Assembly: GCF_913055165.1 (NCBI RefSeq)
Contig: NZ_CAJXJS010000006.1
Span: 38,007-102,006, forward strand
Source of the DNA: an uncultured Devosia sp.
GTDB taxonomy: Bacteria > Pseudomonadota > Alphaproteobacteria > Rhizobiales > Devosiaceae
Reading direction: 5' to 3'
Length of the DNA stretch: 64,000 bases
Below, piece after piece: positions 53,647 through 61,669 of the stretch (position 1 is its first letter; each line of letters opens with the position of its first letter). Below the pieces are notes generated by a model. That model had not been told where the DNA came from, did not search any database, and was given only the letters and a program-made list of their open reading frames with translations. Position numbers and translations under genes: made by a program.

Positions 53647-55595
53647 CGCCTGGCGTCCAGATGTTGCCCGGCATACCCCGCCGGCTGTTTCTGCGGCGCG
53701 ACCGGTGGTCCGGTACGCACCACAACCGCCCCTGGAACCAATCCTATCGAGGCAAGCTCGCCTTTGAGCTCTTCAATTCCGGCAGCCAGCGCCGCAGCTG
53801 TCTCCGGCTGATCTGCCCAAAGCATGACACCCGTCGATTTGGATTTCATGGCTATTTGCGCGCCGATTTCTCCAGCACCAGCAAGGTTGATCGCGAAACG
53901 AATTTGCCAGCCCCGATCCTCCGGGGCCTGATTGTCGGCGGTGTCATCCCGATGAATCTGCATCTGCAGTAGGTGCTGTTGTCCCGCAATGACAACCGGC
54001 AGGTCGAGGCTCCACTGACTATCCTGCCGAACCGAGTTGGTGTCCGGCAACGACGCATTCTGGTGCAAACGCATACGGGATAGGGCCGCCTCGGTCCGTT
54101 CCAATAGCACTTTGCCAGCCTCCATGAGATCGTCCGGCAGATTGGGCGTGCCGCCGTCCCCGGCACGCGCGCGCAGTTGCACGCCGCGCATGGGTGGCGC
54201 AACGGCAGCAACCTGGGCGACGGGCGCCTGCTGGCCAAGCCAGTTGCCGAGAGTTTGCCGCAGGCCGAGCAGCGCCGTTTTGGTGTCACCAGCCGCTTGC
54301 GCGCCCTGTCCCGACGCCAGCAGGGCTTCCTGGAAAACTCCAGATCTTTGTACCGCGGTCTTGATCATCGTACCGTCTAGCCGCGCGCCGTCCAGGGGCA
54401 CCCGCAGGGCAAGCACCTGCTGCGCCGCCTTTGCCACCGGCTCGGGCAACGCAAATCTGCCGGCCGCTGCTGTCAGGGCCGTGGTCAGCCCCACCACGCT
54501 GTCCTGCCGGGGGATGGCTTGCTGCACCATCTGAGCAAGAGCGGCCTGCGGTGATGAGGCCGCGGCTGGCGGTACACTCGGCGCCACCGGAGAAGTATTG
54601 ACTGAGCCCCCTGCCGCCATCCCGCCGTAGCTGGGCTGGGGCGCATGCTGGCCGACAACGCTGGAGGGCACAGCCTGCCCCACGGGCGGCAACGCAGTTG
54701 CTGCAGAACCAGCAGGGCTGACCACAACTGCCGGCGCGGCAGAAGACGGGGCCGCGTAGGGAATGCCACTTGGCGCTGTCAACGGCGCAGACGGCCCAAA
54801 CGCCGGTGCCGGAATGGTGTTGCCCGGCGGCGCCCCTGGCGAAACCGGCGCTGAGGGAGGCGGCGAAGCTGCGCCCGGCGCCAATGGCAAAGCGGTTTGC
54901 GCCACTGTACCGGTCGGGACCTTCGTCCCTTGCACCGGTGATGCACTTGACGCGATCGGCGAGACAACCCCACTCACAGGTTGCGGCGCTGCCTGTGCGG
55001 CCGAAACGGGTGTGGTCGCGTTCGTCGCAATCGACGCGTTGCCGGAGACCGATGGTGGACTGGGCGCCGTCCCAGACACAGCCGTCGATGCCGGCACACC
55101 GCCATAGGTGGGGCGAGCAGGCCCCACGCCAGCTGAAGCCGGAGGCGCCGGCGAAGTCCCAACTGTCGACGTCGGCGGCGTCGGCGCTTGCGCCCCCACA
55201 ACGCCTCCTGCGGACGGCCTAAGGCTTGGGTTCGCTGAGGCAGGCAAGCCGGATAGCGCCGCTGCCGAGAGCTGAACGCTGGTGGCCGGGGTTGTCGTTG
55301 CCATCGACGGTTGCGAGACCGTCACTTGTGCTGCGGGTGGCCGCACGCCCTCGACGCTCAGGCGCAACTGCCCGTCCGCCTGCTGCACCGACAAGGTCAA
55401 GACTGACCCGACCGGTTGGCTTTGCGGCAAGGTCAGGTTCAGTACCTGCCGACCGACCTGCACCTGCGTCGTGCCATTGGCGGCTTGGCTCAGCACCCGC
55501 GCCTCCACCGTCTGCCCCGCTGCCTGTGCCAAGGCGCGCAGACTCGCGCTGGCCATTGCCAGTGGAATGGGCGGAAGCTGGGACGATATGCTCAT
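53643..55595 (-). CDS. Flagellar hook-length control-like protein (FliK C-terminal domain)
   Basis: A 650-residue protein. The N-terminal part has a beta-rich AQTVEARVLSQAANGTTQVQVGRQVLNL-like segment; the middle (about 100-370) is low in complexity, rich in Pro, Ala, Ser, Val and Thr; and the C-terminal domain (about 500-640) matches Flg_hook, with WSLDLPVVIAGQQHLLQMQIHRD and WQIRFAINLAGAGEIGAQIAMKS. In motility systems FliK measures the hook and switches export specificity. No other flagellar gene lies in the window, so this pair with the FlhB-like gene is detached from the main cluster. The start Met at 55595 gives a normal N-terminus. Confidence 0.85.
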   Translation of the reverse strand: MSISSQLPPIPLAMASASLRALAQAAGQTVEARVLSQAANGTTQVQVGRQVLNLTLPQSQPVGSVLTLSVQQADGQLRLSVEGVRPPAAQVTVSQPSMATTTPATSVQLSAAALSGLPASANPSLRPSAGGVVGAQAPTPPTSTVGTSPAPPASAGVGPARPTYGGVPASTAVSGTAPSPPSVSGNASIATNATTPVSAAQAAPQPVSGVVSPIASSASPVQGTKVPTGTVAQTALPLAPGAASPPPSAPVSPGAPPGNTIPAPAFGPSAPLTAPSGIPYAAPSSAAPAVVVSPAGSAATALPPVGQAVPSSVVGQHAPQPSYGGMAAGGSVNTSPVAPSVPPAAASSPQAALAQMVQQAIPRQDSVVGLTTALTAAAGRFALPEPVAKAAQQVLALRVPLDGARLDGTMIKTAVQRSGVFQEALLASGQGAQAAGDTKTALLGLRQTLGNWLGQQAPVAQVAAVAPPMRGVQLRARAGDGGTPNLPDDLMEAGKVLLERTEAALSRMRLHQNASLPDTNSVRQDSQWSLDLPVVIAGQQHLLQMQIHRDDTADNQAPEDRGWQIRFAINLAGAGEIGAQIAMKSKSTGVMLWADQPETAAALAAGIEELKGELASIGLVPGAVVVRTGPPVAPQKQPAGYAGQHLDARR

Positions 55596-55689
55596 CGGCC
55601 GGCCGACTCCGGCCACGTCATGTGGCTCACACAAGTGTAGCGCATTGCACGAAGCGCGCTACCCTCTCGCGTTTCCGGTAATCCAACGA

Positions 55690-56433
55690 CTATTGCGGCC
55701 GGATATCGGTGTAATTCTTGGTCTTGGGTTTGCCGCGGAAGGTCACCCAAAAAAAGTTCAGCGTATAGGTCCCGGCAGTCCGGAAAACCCCTTCCTTCTC
55801 CAGCCGCCGGCCCGACGTCTTCATCTTGAGCGCGTAGGTCCACTTGACCCCGCCAACCTTGGACAGGCGCACCGCGACATCGGTATCCTCCCCGAAGAAG
55901 TCGATGCTGCGATCATATCCGCCGACCGCCGCCCAAGCGGCCCGCTTGAAGACGAAATTGCCCCCCTGCACCACCGACCCTACGCGCAGCACAAAGCGGT
56001 TGAGCAGGTAAATCAGGTAAGTCAGCCCATAAAACAGGCTGATCAGGAACCGGTTATGCGGCGCCATGTCATAATAAACATAGGGCCCGCTGAGACAGAC
56101 CAGCTTCGCGTCGCGTTCGAATTCCCGCATGACCACATCCAGCCAGCCTTCGGGCACGATGGTGTCGCTGTCGATATTGGCCACCAGCTCATAGCCTTCG
56201 CTCGCCGCAAAACCGGCATCGCGGGCATTTACCAGCCCCTTCTTGGGCTCATCCACAACGCGCACGCCCGCAAAGCTGCGGGCGATCTCGCCCGTCTGGT
56301 CGGTCGACGCATTGTTGACGACGATCACGTCCGCATCCGCGCCGGACCGCTCGATTTCCGCCAGCACTGATTCCAAACATTTGCCGATCAGCGCCTCTTC
56401 ATTGTAGGCGGGAATGACGAAGGCCAACTTCAT
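55690..56433 (-). CDS. Glycosyltransferase family 2 protein
   Basis: A 247-residue GT-A fold transferase. It opens with LAFVIPAYNEEALIGKCLESVL, has VVNNASTDQTGEIA for the nucleotide base, the metal-binding DSD in ANIDSDTIVPEGW, and the acceptor-side segment GGYDRSIDFFGEDTDVAVRLSK with the ED catalytic region. A hydrophobic stretch (FLISLFYGLTYLIYLL) may dock to the membrane. The sugar donor and the acceptor are unknown. The Met at 56433 is the only good start. It lies 94 bases upstream of the fliK-like gene on the same strand. Confidence 0.92.
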   Translation of the reverse strand: MKLAFVIPAYNEEALIGKCLESVLAEIERSGADADVIVVNNASTDQTGEIARSFAGVRVVDEPKKGLVNARDAGFAASEGYELVANIDSDTIVPEGWLDVVMREFERDAKLVCLSGPYVYYDMAPHNRFLISLFYGLTYLIYLLNRFVLRVGSVVQGGNFVFKRAAWAAVGGYDRSIDFFGEDTDVAVRLSKVGGVKWTYALKMKTSGRRLEKEGVFRTAGTYTLNFFWVTFRGKPKTKNYTDIRPQ

Positions 56434-56628
56434 GGGGTTCCCCTTGTCCGGCGCCGGGCCGGTCTTGTTTGGGGAGCACATAGCGCGCCACAGCGTTTGC
56501 GGCAACCGATCCCATGTCGAACCGGCACCGTCTGGTGCCACCGGGCGACTTGTTCCGTCGGCCCATGTAGTCTGCTAACATTGATCGGGCGCCCGAACGG
56601 TTCATGTGCCGTTCAGCAGCAATCATCG

Positions 56629-57396
56629 ATGGATGTAGTCATGATTAGACTTGCCACATATATCGCTATTGCTTCCATGATTGTGTCCGGCGTCACTCTT
56701 GGTGCCGGCGAGGGAACGGCCGTCGGAGTCAAACCCGATGCCCTTTCGCGTCTGGGGTCCAACGATCGCCTCCTTGTGGTTGGTGCCGACGTTTCCGTCG
56801 GGGAGACTATCGTCACTGGCCCCACTGGCAATGTGCAATTGCTGTTTGACGATGCCACCCGCCTCGTCGTCGGCCCGCGTAGTAGCCTGCAAATTGAGAC
56901 CTATCTGCTCGGAGGTGGCGGCGGCGCGAGCAAGTTTGCTGTCAATGCGCTGGCCGGGACTTTCCGCTTCATCTCCGGCAACAGCCCGAAATCAGCCTAC
57001 TCCATCGACACGCCGACGGCCTCAATCGCCGTGCGCGGTACAGAGTTTGATCTCACGGTCGGCGGACGACAAAATTTCGTCCTGCTCTTTGAGGGCGCCC
57101 TGCGATTGTGCAGCGGCACGACCTGCGTGGACCTGACCAGACGGTGCGATCTCGGGGTGATTGGCGGAGGCGCCGCCGATGTTCTGGCCTGGACCAATCC
57201 GGAGCGCGACGGATTGGTGGCGAATTTCCCGCTACCGAACATCCAGGCCAGTTTCGGCACCCCATTCAGGGTGTCGGGCGCCCAGGCCTGCCTTGCCGCC
57301 CCCCAGAACGGCTCCTCCAATTCGCTGGTCAACTTGCCGCCCCCCGGACCGCCCCGCAATCAGACGACACCCTGCAACAATCCGCAGATCTGTTGA
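56629..57396 (+). CDS. Exported FecR-domain protein
   Basis: A 255-residue protein with a signal peptide (about 5-25) and a FecR-like beta domain: VGETIVTGPTGNVQLLFDDATRLVVGPRSSLQIETYL and FRFISGNSPKSAYSIDTPTASIAVRGTEFDL. Several Cys appear in the second half. The C-terminus is Pro/Asn-rich. There is no adjacent sigma factor or TonB receptor, so it is an orphan FecR-type protein, possibly a periplasmic or surface protein rather than an anti-sigma factor. The start at 56629 is provisional; an ATG at 56641 is the alternative. Confidence 0.82.
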   Translation: MDVVMIRLATYIAIASMIVSGVTLGAGEGTAVGVKPDALSRLGSNDRLLVVGADVSVGETIVTGPTGNVQLLFDDATRLVVGPRSSLQIETYLLGGGGGASKFAVNALAGTFRFISGNSPKSAYSIDTPTASIAVRGTEFDLTVGGRQNFVLLFEGALRLCSGTTCVDLTRRCDLGVIGGGAADVLAWTNPERDGLVANFPLPNIQASFGTPFRVSGAQACLAAPQNGSSNSLVNLPPPGPPRNQTTPCNNPQIC

Positions 57397-57494
57397 ACGC
57401 CACACAACTGCGGAAGTCGCGCGGCGCCTTGAAATGGCAGGCGATTTGGTCCTTTGTGGTGCGCTCGACCCTGTCCACAAACAAGTGATCCAGA

Positions 57495-58310
57495 TTGAGC
57501 TCCGCAGACCGATCGACCGCGAGACCCGAAGCCCCGGAAACCAGACTGGGCCGGCTCAGATCGAAGCTGCGGCTGCTCTACCATGGCCAATCACCGCAGG
57601 CCCTGCGGTTTCAGACCACCATCCTGCTGGTCGACTTGGCAATCATCGCCTTTTTCATTGCCACGCCCCTGCTGCGCGAAACCGAAACCTTCCTTTGGAT
57701 CGACTACTCGATTGCCGCGATCCTGGCGATCGATCTCATCGCCCGCGGCCTGGCATCGACCCATCCGCTGCGATGGCTCCGGCAATTGCCGGTCATCATC
57801 GATATCTTCATCCTGATCACGCTGCTGGCCCCGACATGGCTGTTCAATCTAGGGTTCCTGCGTATCCTGCGACTTTGGACCCTGACCCGCACTAGCATGG
57901 TCTGGCGGCCGCTCGAAAAACGCGGTTTGGGCGGGTATCGCGAAACGATACAGGCAGTGATCAACCTGCTGGTTTTCATCTTCGTGGTGACGGGCTTCGT
58001 CTACACAGCCTTTGCACGGCGCGACTCGGGCATTGCCGGTTATGTCGATGCGCTCTATTTCACTGTCACAACCATGACCACCACGGGGTTCGGCGATATT
58101 GTCCTGCCGGGCACCTTCGGCAAGCTCGTGTCGATTGTCGTCATGATTATCGGCATCTCGCTATTCGTGCGCCTCGCGCAGCTGATCTTCCGCCCCGCCA
58201 AGGTCAATTTTCCCTGTCCGCAATGCGGGCTTCACCGGCACGAACCAGACGCGGTGCACTGCAAGGCCTGCGGACACCTGCTCAACATTCCCGACGAGGG
58301 CCTGGGCTGA
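57495..58310 (+). CDS. Voltage-gated-like potassium channel with C-terminal zinc ribbon
   Basis: A 271-residue membrane protein with a Kv-like six-helix layout: four hydrophobic segments between about 42 and 135, including the Arg-containing FLRILRLWTLTRTS that could be an S4-like sensor, then S5, a pore with filter TTTGFGD at 195-201, and S6. The tail carries C241-x2-C244 and C256-x2-C259, a zinc-ribbon pattern. A TTG start at 57495 is the only plausible in-frame start but has no clear ribosome-binding site. The protein probably conducts K+; the zinc tail may sense metal or redox state. Confidence 0.85.
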   Translation: MSSADRSTARPEAPETRLGRLRSKLRLLYHGQSPQALRFQTTILLVDLAIIAFFIATPLLRETETFLWIDYSIAAILAIDLIARGLASTHPLRWLRQLPVIIDIFILITLLAPTWLFNLGFLRILRLWTLTRTSMVWRPLEKRGLGGYRETIQAVINLLVFIFVVTGFVYTAFARRDSGIAGYVDALYFTVTTMTTTGFGDIVLPGTFGKLVSIVVMIIGISLFVRLAQLIFRPAKVNFPCPQCGLHRHEPDAVHCKACGHLLNIPDEGLG

Positions 58311-58315
58311 TCTGG

Positions 58316-61015
58316 CTATTTGACCACGGGAATACGCACCCGGAAGCAGGCGCCGGGCAAGGGGCCGGGGACGAGCTCGAGCGTTCCGTTCATCCGCGCC
58401 ACGATCTGTCGGCTGATGGCAAGTCCAAGGCCCGCGCCACCCTGGTCGCCGCCCCCCTCAACGCCGCGCCAGAACTTCTCGAATATCATCTTGCGTTCGG
58501 ACTTCGAGATGCCCGGACCGTTGTCGGCGACATCCACGACATAGTGACCCGATCTGACGCTCGAACTGATCTGTACCACCGGATCGTTGGCGTCATTGTA
58601 CTTCACCGCGTTGGAAATCAGGTTGATGAAGACCTGGCACAGCCGGTCGCTATCCCCCTCCACCATGGTGGTGTGCGCCCGCTCTCCGAATTCGACCCGA
58701 ATGCCCTTTTGCCGCAGAAGTGCGTCGCAAACCCCGATGGCCCGGTCCAGTGCCTCTTCGCCATCGACCGGCGTGTTTTGCCAGCTCCGCTCGCCGCGCT
58801 CCAGGGCGCTTAGGTCCAGAATCTCATCCAGCAATCGTGTCAGGCGCAGGCTCTCGTTGTGAATCGTTGAGATAAAGCGCTGGCGCTGTCCCTCATTGAG
58901 GTCGCCGGGCTCCATCAAAATCTCCGAGAACGAGCGGATCGAGGTCATCGGCGTCCTTACCTCATGGCTGACCTGGCTGAGGAATTCGTCCTTCTGGCTA
59001 TCAAGCTCGCGCAATTGCGCATTAGCATCTTCCAGCTTCCGGGCAGTCACGCGAAGCTCCGCGGAGGTCTTCTCCAGCTCCTGCGAATATTCGATGACCT
59101 GCTGGGTCTCGTCGGCCATCTGCATCATTTCCTCGAGCGACACATCGCCGCCGGCCACCACCTTGGCCAGCATCACATGTGCCGAGGCCGATCCGATCGA
59201 GCCTGCAAGTTCGCGCTCAAGGCGCGAGATGAATTCGGGCGTCGGCTCCAGCATCGCCGGCTCCACACCGCGCTCTTCCGCCGCCGCTTCGAACAAGGCG
59301 GCCGCGCGCTTCTCGCCCAGCACGCGCTCGGCAACAAAATAGAGGTCATTGGCGGTGGCCGAACCCGGCATGAAGCCGCGATGGGCAAAGGGCCGGCGGC
59401 GGAACACATCGACAAAGGCCGCGGCCTGAATGCGCTCCAGTGCCGATTGACTGGAGAGCAGAGACCCCAGCACGAGAAACACGCTATTGAGCAGCAGGCT
59501 CCAAAACACCGAATGCACGAGCGGATCGAGGCCATTGAGACCGAAGAGGTTTTCCGGCCTCAAGTACCCGATGCCCCAGGGCCCACGCTCCATGACATCC
59601 GCGACCCAGGGAACAACGGTTTCGAAACTGGGCAGGAACATCGTCCAGGCCCAGACCACGAAGCCAACAAAAATGCCGCTCGCCGCACCGCGCTGCGAAG
59701 CCTCCCGCCAATAGAGCCCAGCCAGTATCGCTGGCAGGAATTGCGCCACCCCGGCAAAGGAAATCAGGCCGATGGGCGCCAGGGCGTCATCACCCGTCAG
59801 CGAAAAATAGAGGAAGCCCAGGGTCAGGATCAGGCCGATCGACACGCGTCTGCTGAGCAGTAAAAGGCGACGAACGTCCTGCCCGTCCCCCTGTCCGACA
59901 TTGGAGGAGCGCAGGATGATCGGCATGATGATATGGTTGGACACCATGATCGACAGGGCGATCGAGGCAACAATGATCATGGATGTGGCCGAAGAAAATC
60001 CGCCGATGAAGGCGAAGAGCGCAATGCCCGACTGGCCCTCCGAAAGAGGCAGCGTCAACACGAACATGTCCGGATTGGCGCCCGGTGGCATCACCGTCAT
60101 CCCGTAAAGCGCGATCGGCAGGGTGAAGACACTCATTAGCAGCAGGTAGGCGGGAAACGCCCAACCGGCGACGCGGAGATGGTCCTCATTGGCGTTCTCG
60201 ACCACCGTGATCTGGAACTGCCTGGGCAGGCAGATGATCGCGGCCGCCGAAAGCACAGTCATTGCCACCCATCTGGGGCCGAACGGGTCCTCCTCATAGA
60301 TGGCAATGCCCGCCGCCTCGGCACCGCGATAGATCGCCTCGAAACCGCCTCCGAGCCCAAAGGTCACAAAGATGCCCACTGCGAGCAGAGCGGCAAGCTT
60401 GACCACCGCCTCAAAGGCAATGGCCGCCACCACGCCGTGATGTTGCTCCTTGGCATCCACATTGCGGGTCCCGAAGAGAATGGTGAAGAGTGCCATGCCC
60501 GCGGCAATTCCGAACGCCAGGGCCCCGTCATCAACCCCGGCCAGGCTGCCACGCGCGCCCTCGGCCGACTCGGCCACAGCCTGGATCGAGGCGGTAATCG
60601 CCTTCAGTTGCAGCGCGATATAGGGCGTGATGCCAATGACCGCGATCAAGGTGACGAGTACCGCCAGGCGACTCGACTTGCCATAACGCGAGGACAGCAG
60701 ATCGGCGATGGAGGTAATGGCCTGCATGCGTCCGATGCGCACCAGCTTGCGCAACACGAACCACCAGCCCACAAAGACAATGGTGGGACCAAGATAGATC
60801 GTCAGGAACTCCAGCCCGCCGCGGGCCGCATTGCCCACCGCGCCGTAGAAGGTCCAACTGGTGCAATAGACCGATATGGACAGGGTGTAGACGGCAGGAT
60901 GGCGCAGGAATGAGGACTTGTTGGCACGGGTGTGCCGATCGCCGAAATAGGCCAGCACAAACAGCAGCCCAACATAGACAATGGCCGTCGCGATGACGAA
61001 ATCCGCCGACAGCAT
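58316..61015 (-). CDS. Sodium/solute symporter-histidine kinase fusion
   Basis: An 899-residue sensor kinase. Residues 1-520 form an SSS-family (SLC5) transporter domain with about 13 helices (YTLSISVYCTSWTFYGAVGNAA at the start). A linker (530-630) is followed by a coiled coil (630-680), the DHp domain with the phospho-acceptor His684 in VSHEVRTPMTSI, and a HATPase domain with N-box INLISNAVKYN, DNGPGIS (829-835 region) and GAGLGLAI (about 860-867). This is the CbrA/PrlS-type architecture. There is no fused receiver. It overlaps the small membrane gene by one base and is last in a four-gene run with a response regulator. Confidence 0.95.
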   Translation of the reverse strand: MLSADFVIATAIVYVGLLFVLAYFGDRHTRANKSSFLRHPAVYTLSISVYCTSWTFYGAVGNAARGGLEFLTIYLGPTIVFVGWWFVLRKLVRIGRMQAITSIADLLSSRYGKSSRLAVLVTLIAVIGITPYIALQLKAITASIQAVAESAEGARGSLAGVDDGALAFGIAAGMALFTILFGTRNVDAKEQHHGVVAAIAFEAVVKLAALLAVGIFVTFGLGGGFEAIYRGAEAAGIAIYEEDPFGPRWVAMTVLSAAAIICLPRQFQITVVENANEDHLRVAGWAFPAYLLLMSVFTLPIALYGMTVMPPGANPDMFVLTLPLSEGQSGIALFAFIGGFSSATSMIIVASIALSIMVSNHIIMPIILRSSNVGQGDGQDVRRLLLLSRRVSIGLILTLGFLYFSLTGDDALAPIGLISFAGVAQFLPAILAGLYWREASQRGAASGIFVGFVVWAWTMFLPSFETVVPWVADVMERGPWGIGYLRPENLFGLNGLDPLVHSVFWSLLLNSVFLVLGSLLSSQSALERIQAAAFVDVFRRRPFAHRGFMPGSATANDLYFVAERVLGEKRAAALFEAAAEERGVEPAMLEPTPEFISRLERELAGSIGSASAHVMLAKVVAGGDVSLEEMMQMADETQQVIEYSQELEKTSAELRVTARKLEDANAQLRELDSQKDEFLSQVSHEVRTPMTSIRSFSEILMEPGDLNEGQRQRFISTIHNESLRLTRLLDEILDLSALERGERSWQNTPVDGEEALDRAIGVCDALLRQKGIRVEFGERAHTTMVEGDSDRLCQVFINLISNAVKYNDANDPVVQISSSVRSGHYVVDVADNGPGISKSERKMIFEKFWRGVEGGGDQGGAGLGLAISRQIVARMNGTLELVPGPLPGACFRVRIPVVK

Positions 61016-61248
61016 CAGTCGTTCCCCACATGCTCGTCCTGATCGGACGCACGCGGCAGGTGACGGGTCAGGATCGCGGTCGCAGTGACCATCAGAGCCC
61101 AGACCACGAACAGATAGACCACAATCTGCGGCAGTCCGAAGACCAGGATCGGATGGTTGAAGATATAAACCAGCGGCGGAACGATCAGCAGGGCGCTGAA
61201 GACAGCAAGGACCAGAACACCGCTTTCGAGCTTACGACGATCGGTCAT
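61015..61248 (-). CDS. Small two-helix membrane protein, transporter-kinase accessory candidate
   Basis: A 77-residue protein with a short charged N-terminus (MTDRRKLES) and two hydrophobic helices (about 10-33 and 39-60), ending in an acidic tail. It overlaps the response regulator gene by 17 bases and the kinase fusion gene by one base (TGATG), so it is clearly part of the same operon. Small two-helix partners are known for SSS-family transporters, for instance the DUF485/DUF4212 proteins; this one may have the same role, but I cannot assign it to a family with confidence. Confidence 0.75.
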   Translation of the reverse strand: MTDRRKLESGVLVLAVFSALLIVPPLVYIFNHPILVFGLPQIVVYLFVVWALMVTATAILTRHLPRASDQDEHVGND

Positions 61249-61651
61249 CTTCGCCCAGCAGCTGGCGGACCGCTCCCACCACCTCGGCGTTGGAATAGGG
61301 CTTTGTGACGAAACCGTCCGCACCCAGTTCCTCGGCGATCCGGCGATCCTGCTGCTGCCCCTTCGCCGTCAGGATGAGCACTGGCAGGTGTCGCGTCGGC
61401 GCGTCCGCTCGCAATTGTTTCAAGACGTCGAACCCGCTGCGCTTGGGCAGCATCACATCCAGAACCAGAATGCGCGGCAATTCGCGCCGCACACGTTCCA
61501 GAACCGCCTCCCCATCTGTCACCGATTCTATGCTCCAACCCGCGCGGCGGAGAATAAAATCCAGTGATTCCAGTATGCTAGGCTCATCTTCGGCGATCAA
61601 AATGTCGACTGCCAATGCTCCCCCCAGACGCGCGATCTCCCCTTCGCGCAT
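61232..61651 (-). CDS. Single-domain response regulator
   Basis: A receiver domain of 127-139 residues without an output domain. The acidic pair is in ILIAEDEPSI, the phospho-acceptor is Asp65 in ILVLDVMLPKRSG (numbering from the ATG at 61651) and the conserved Lys is in LILTAKG. An alternative TTG at 61615 directly after GGGGGGAG would drop 12 unlike residues. It lies 18 bases downstream of the XRE regulator gene and upstream of the kinase fusion, its likely phospho-donor. With no DNA-binding domain it must act through another protein. Confidence 0.92.
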   Translation of the reverse strand: MREGEIARLGGALAVDILIAEDEPSILESLDFILRRAGWSIESVTDGEAVLERVRRELPRILVLDVMLPKRSGFDVLKQLRADAPTRHLPVLILTAKGQQQDRRIAEELGADGFVTKPYSNAEVVGAVRQLLGEDDRSS

Positions 61652-61669
61652 TGTGATACTAACCCGAAT

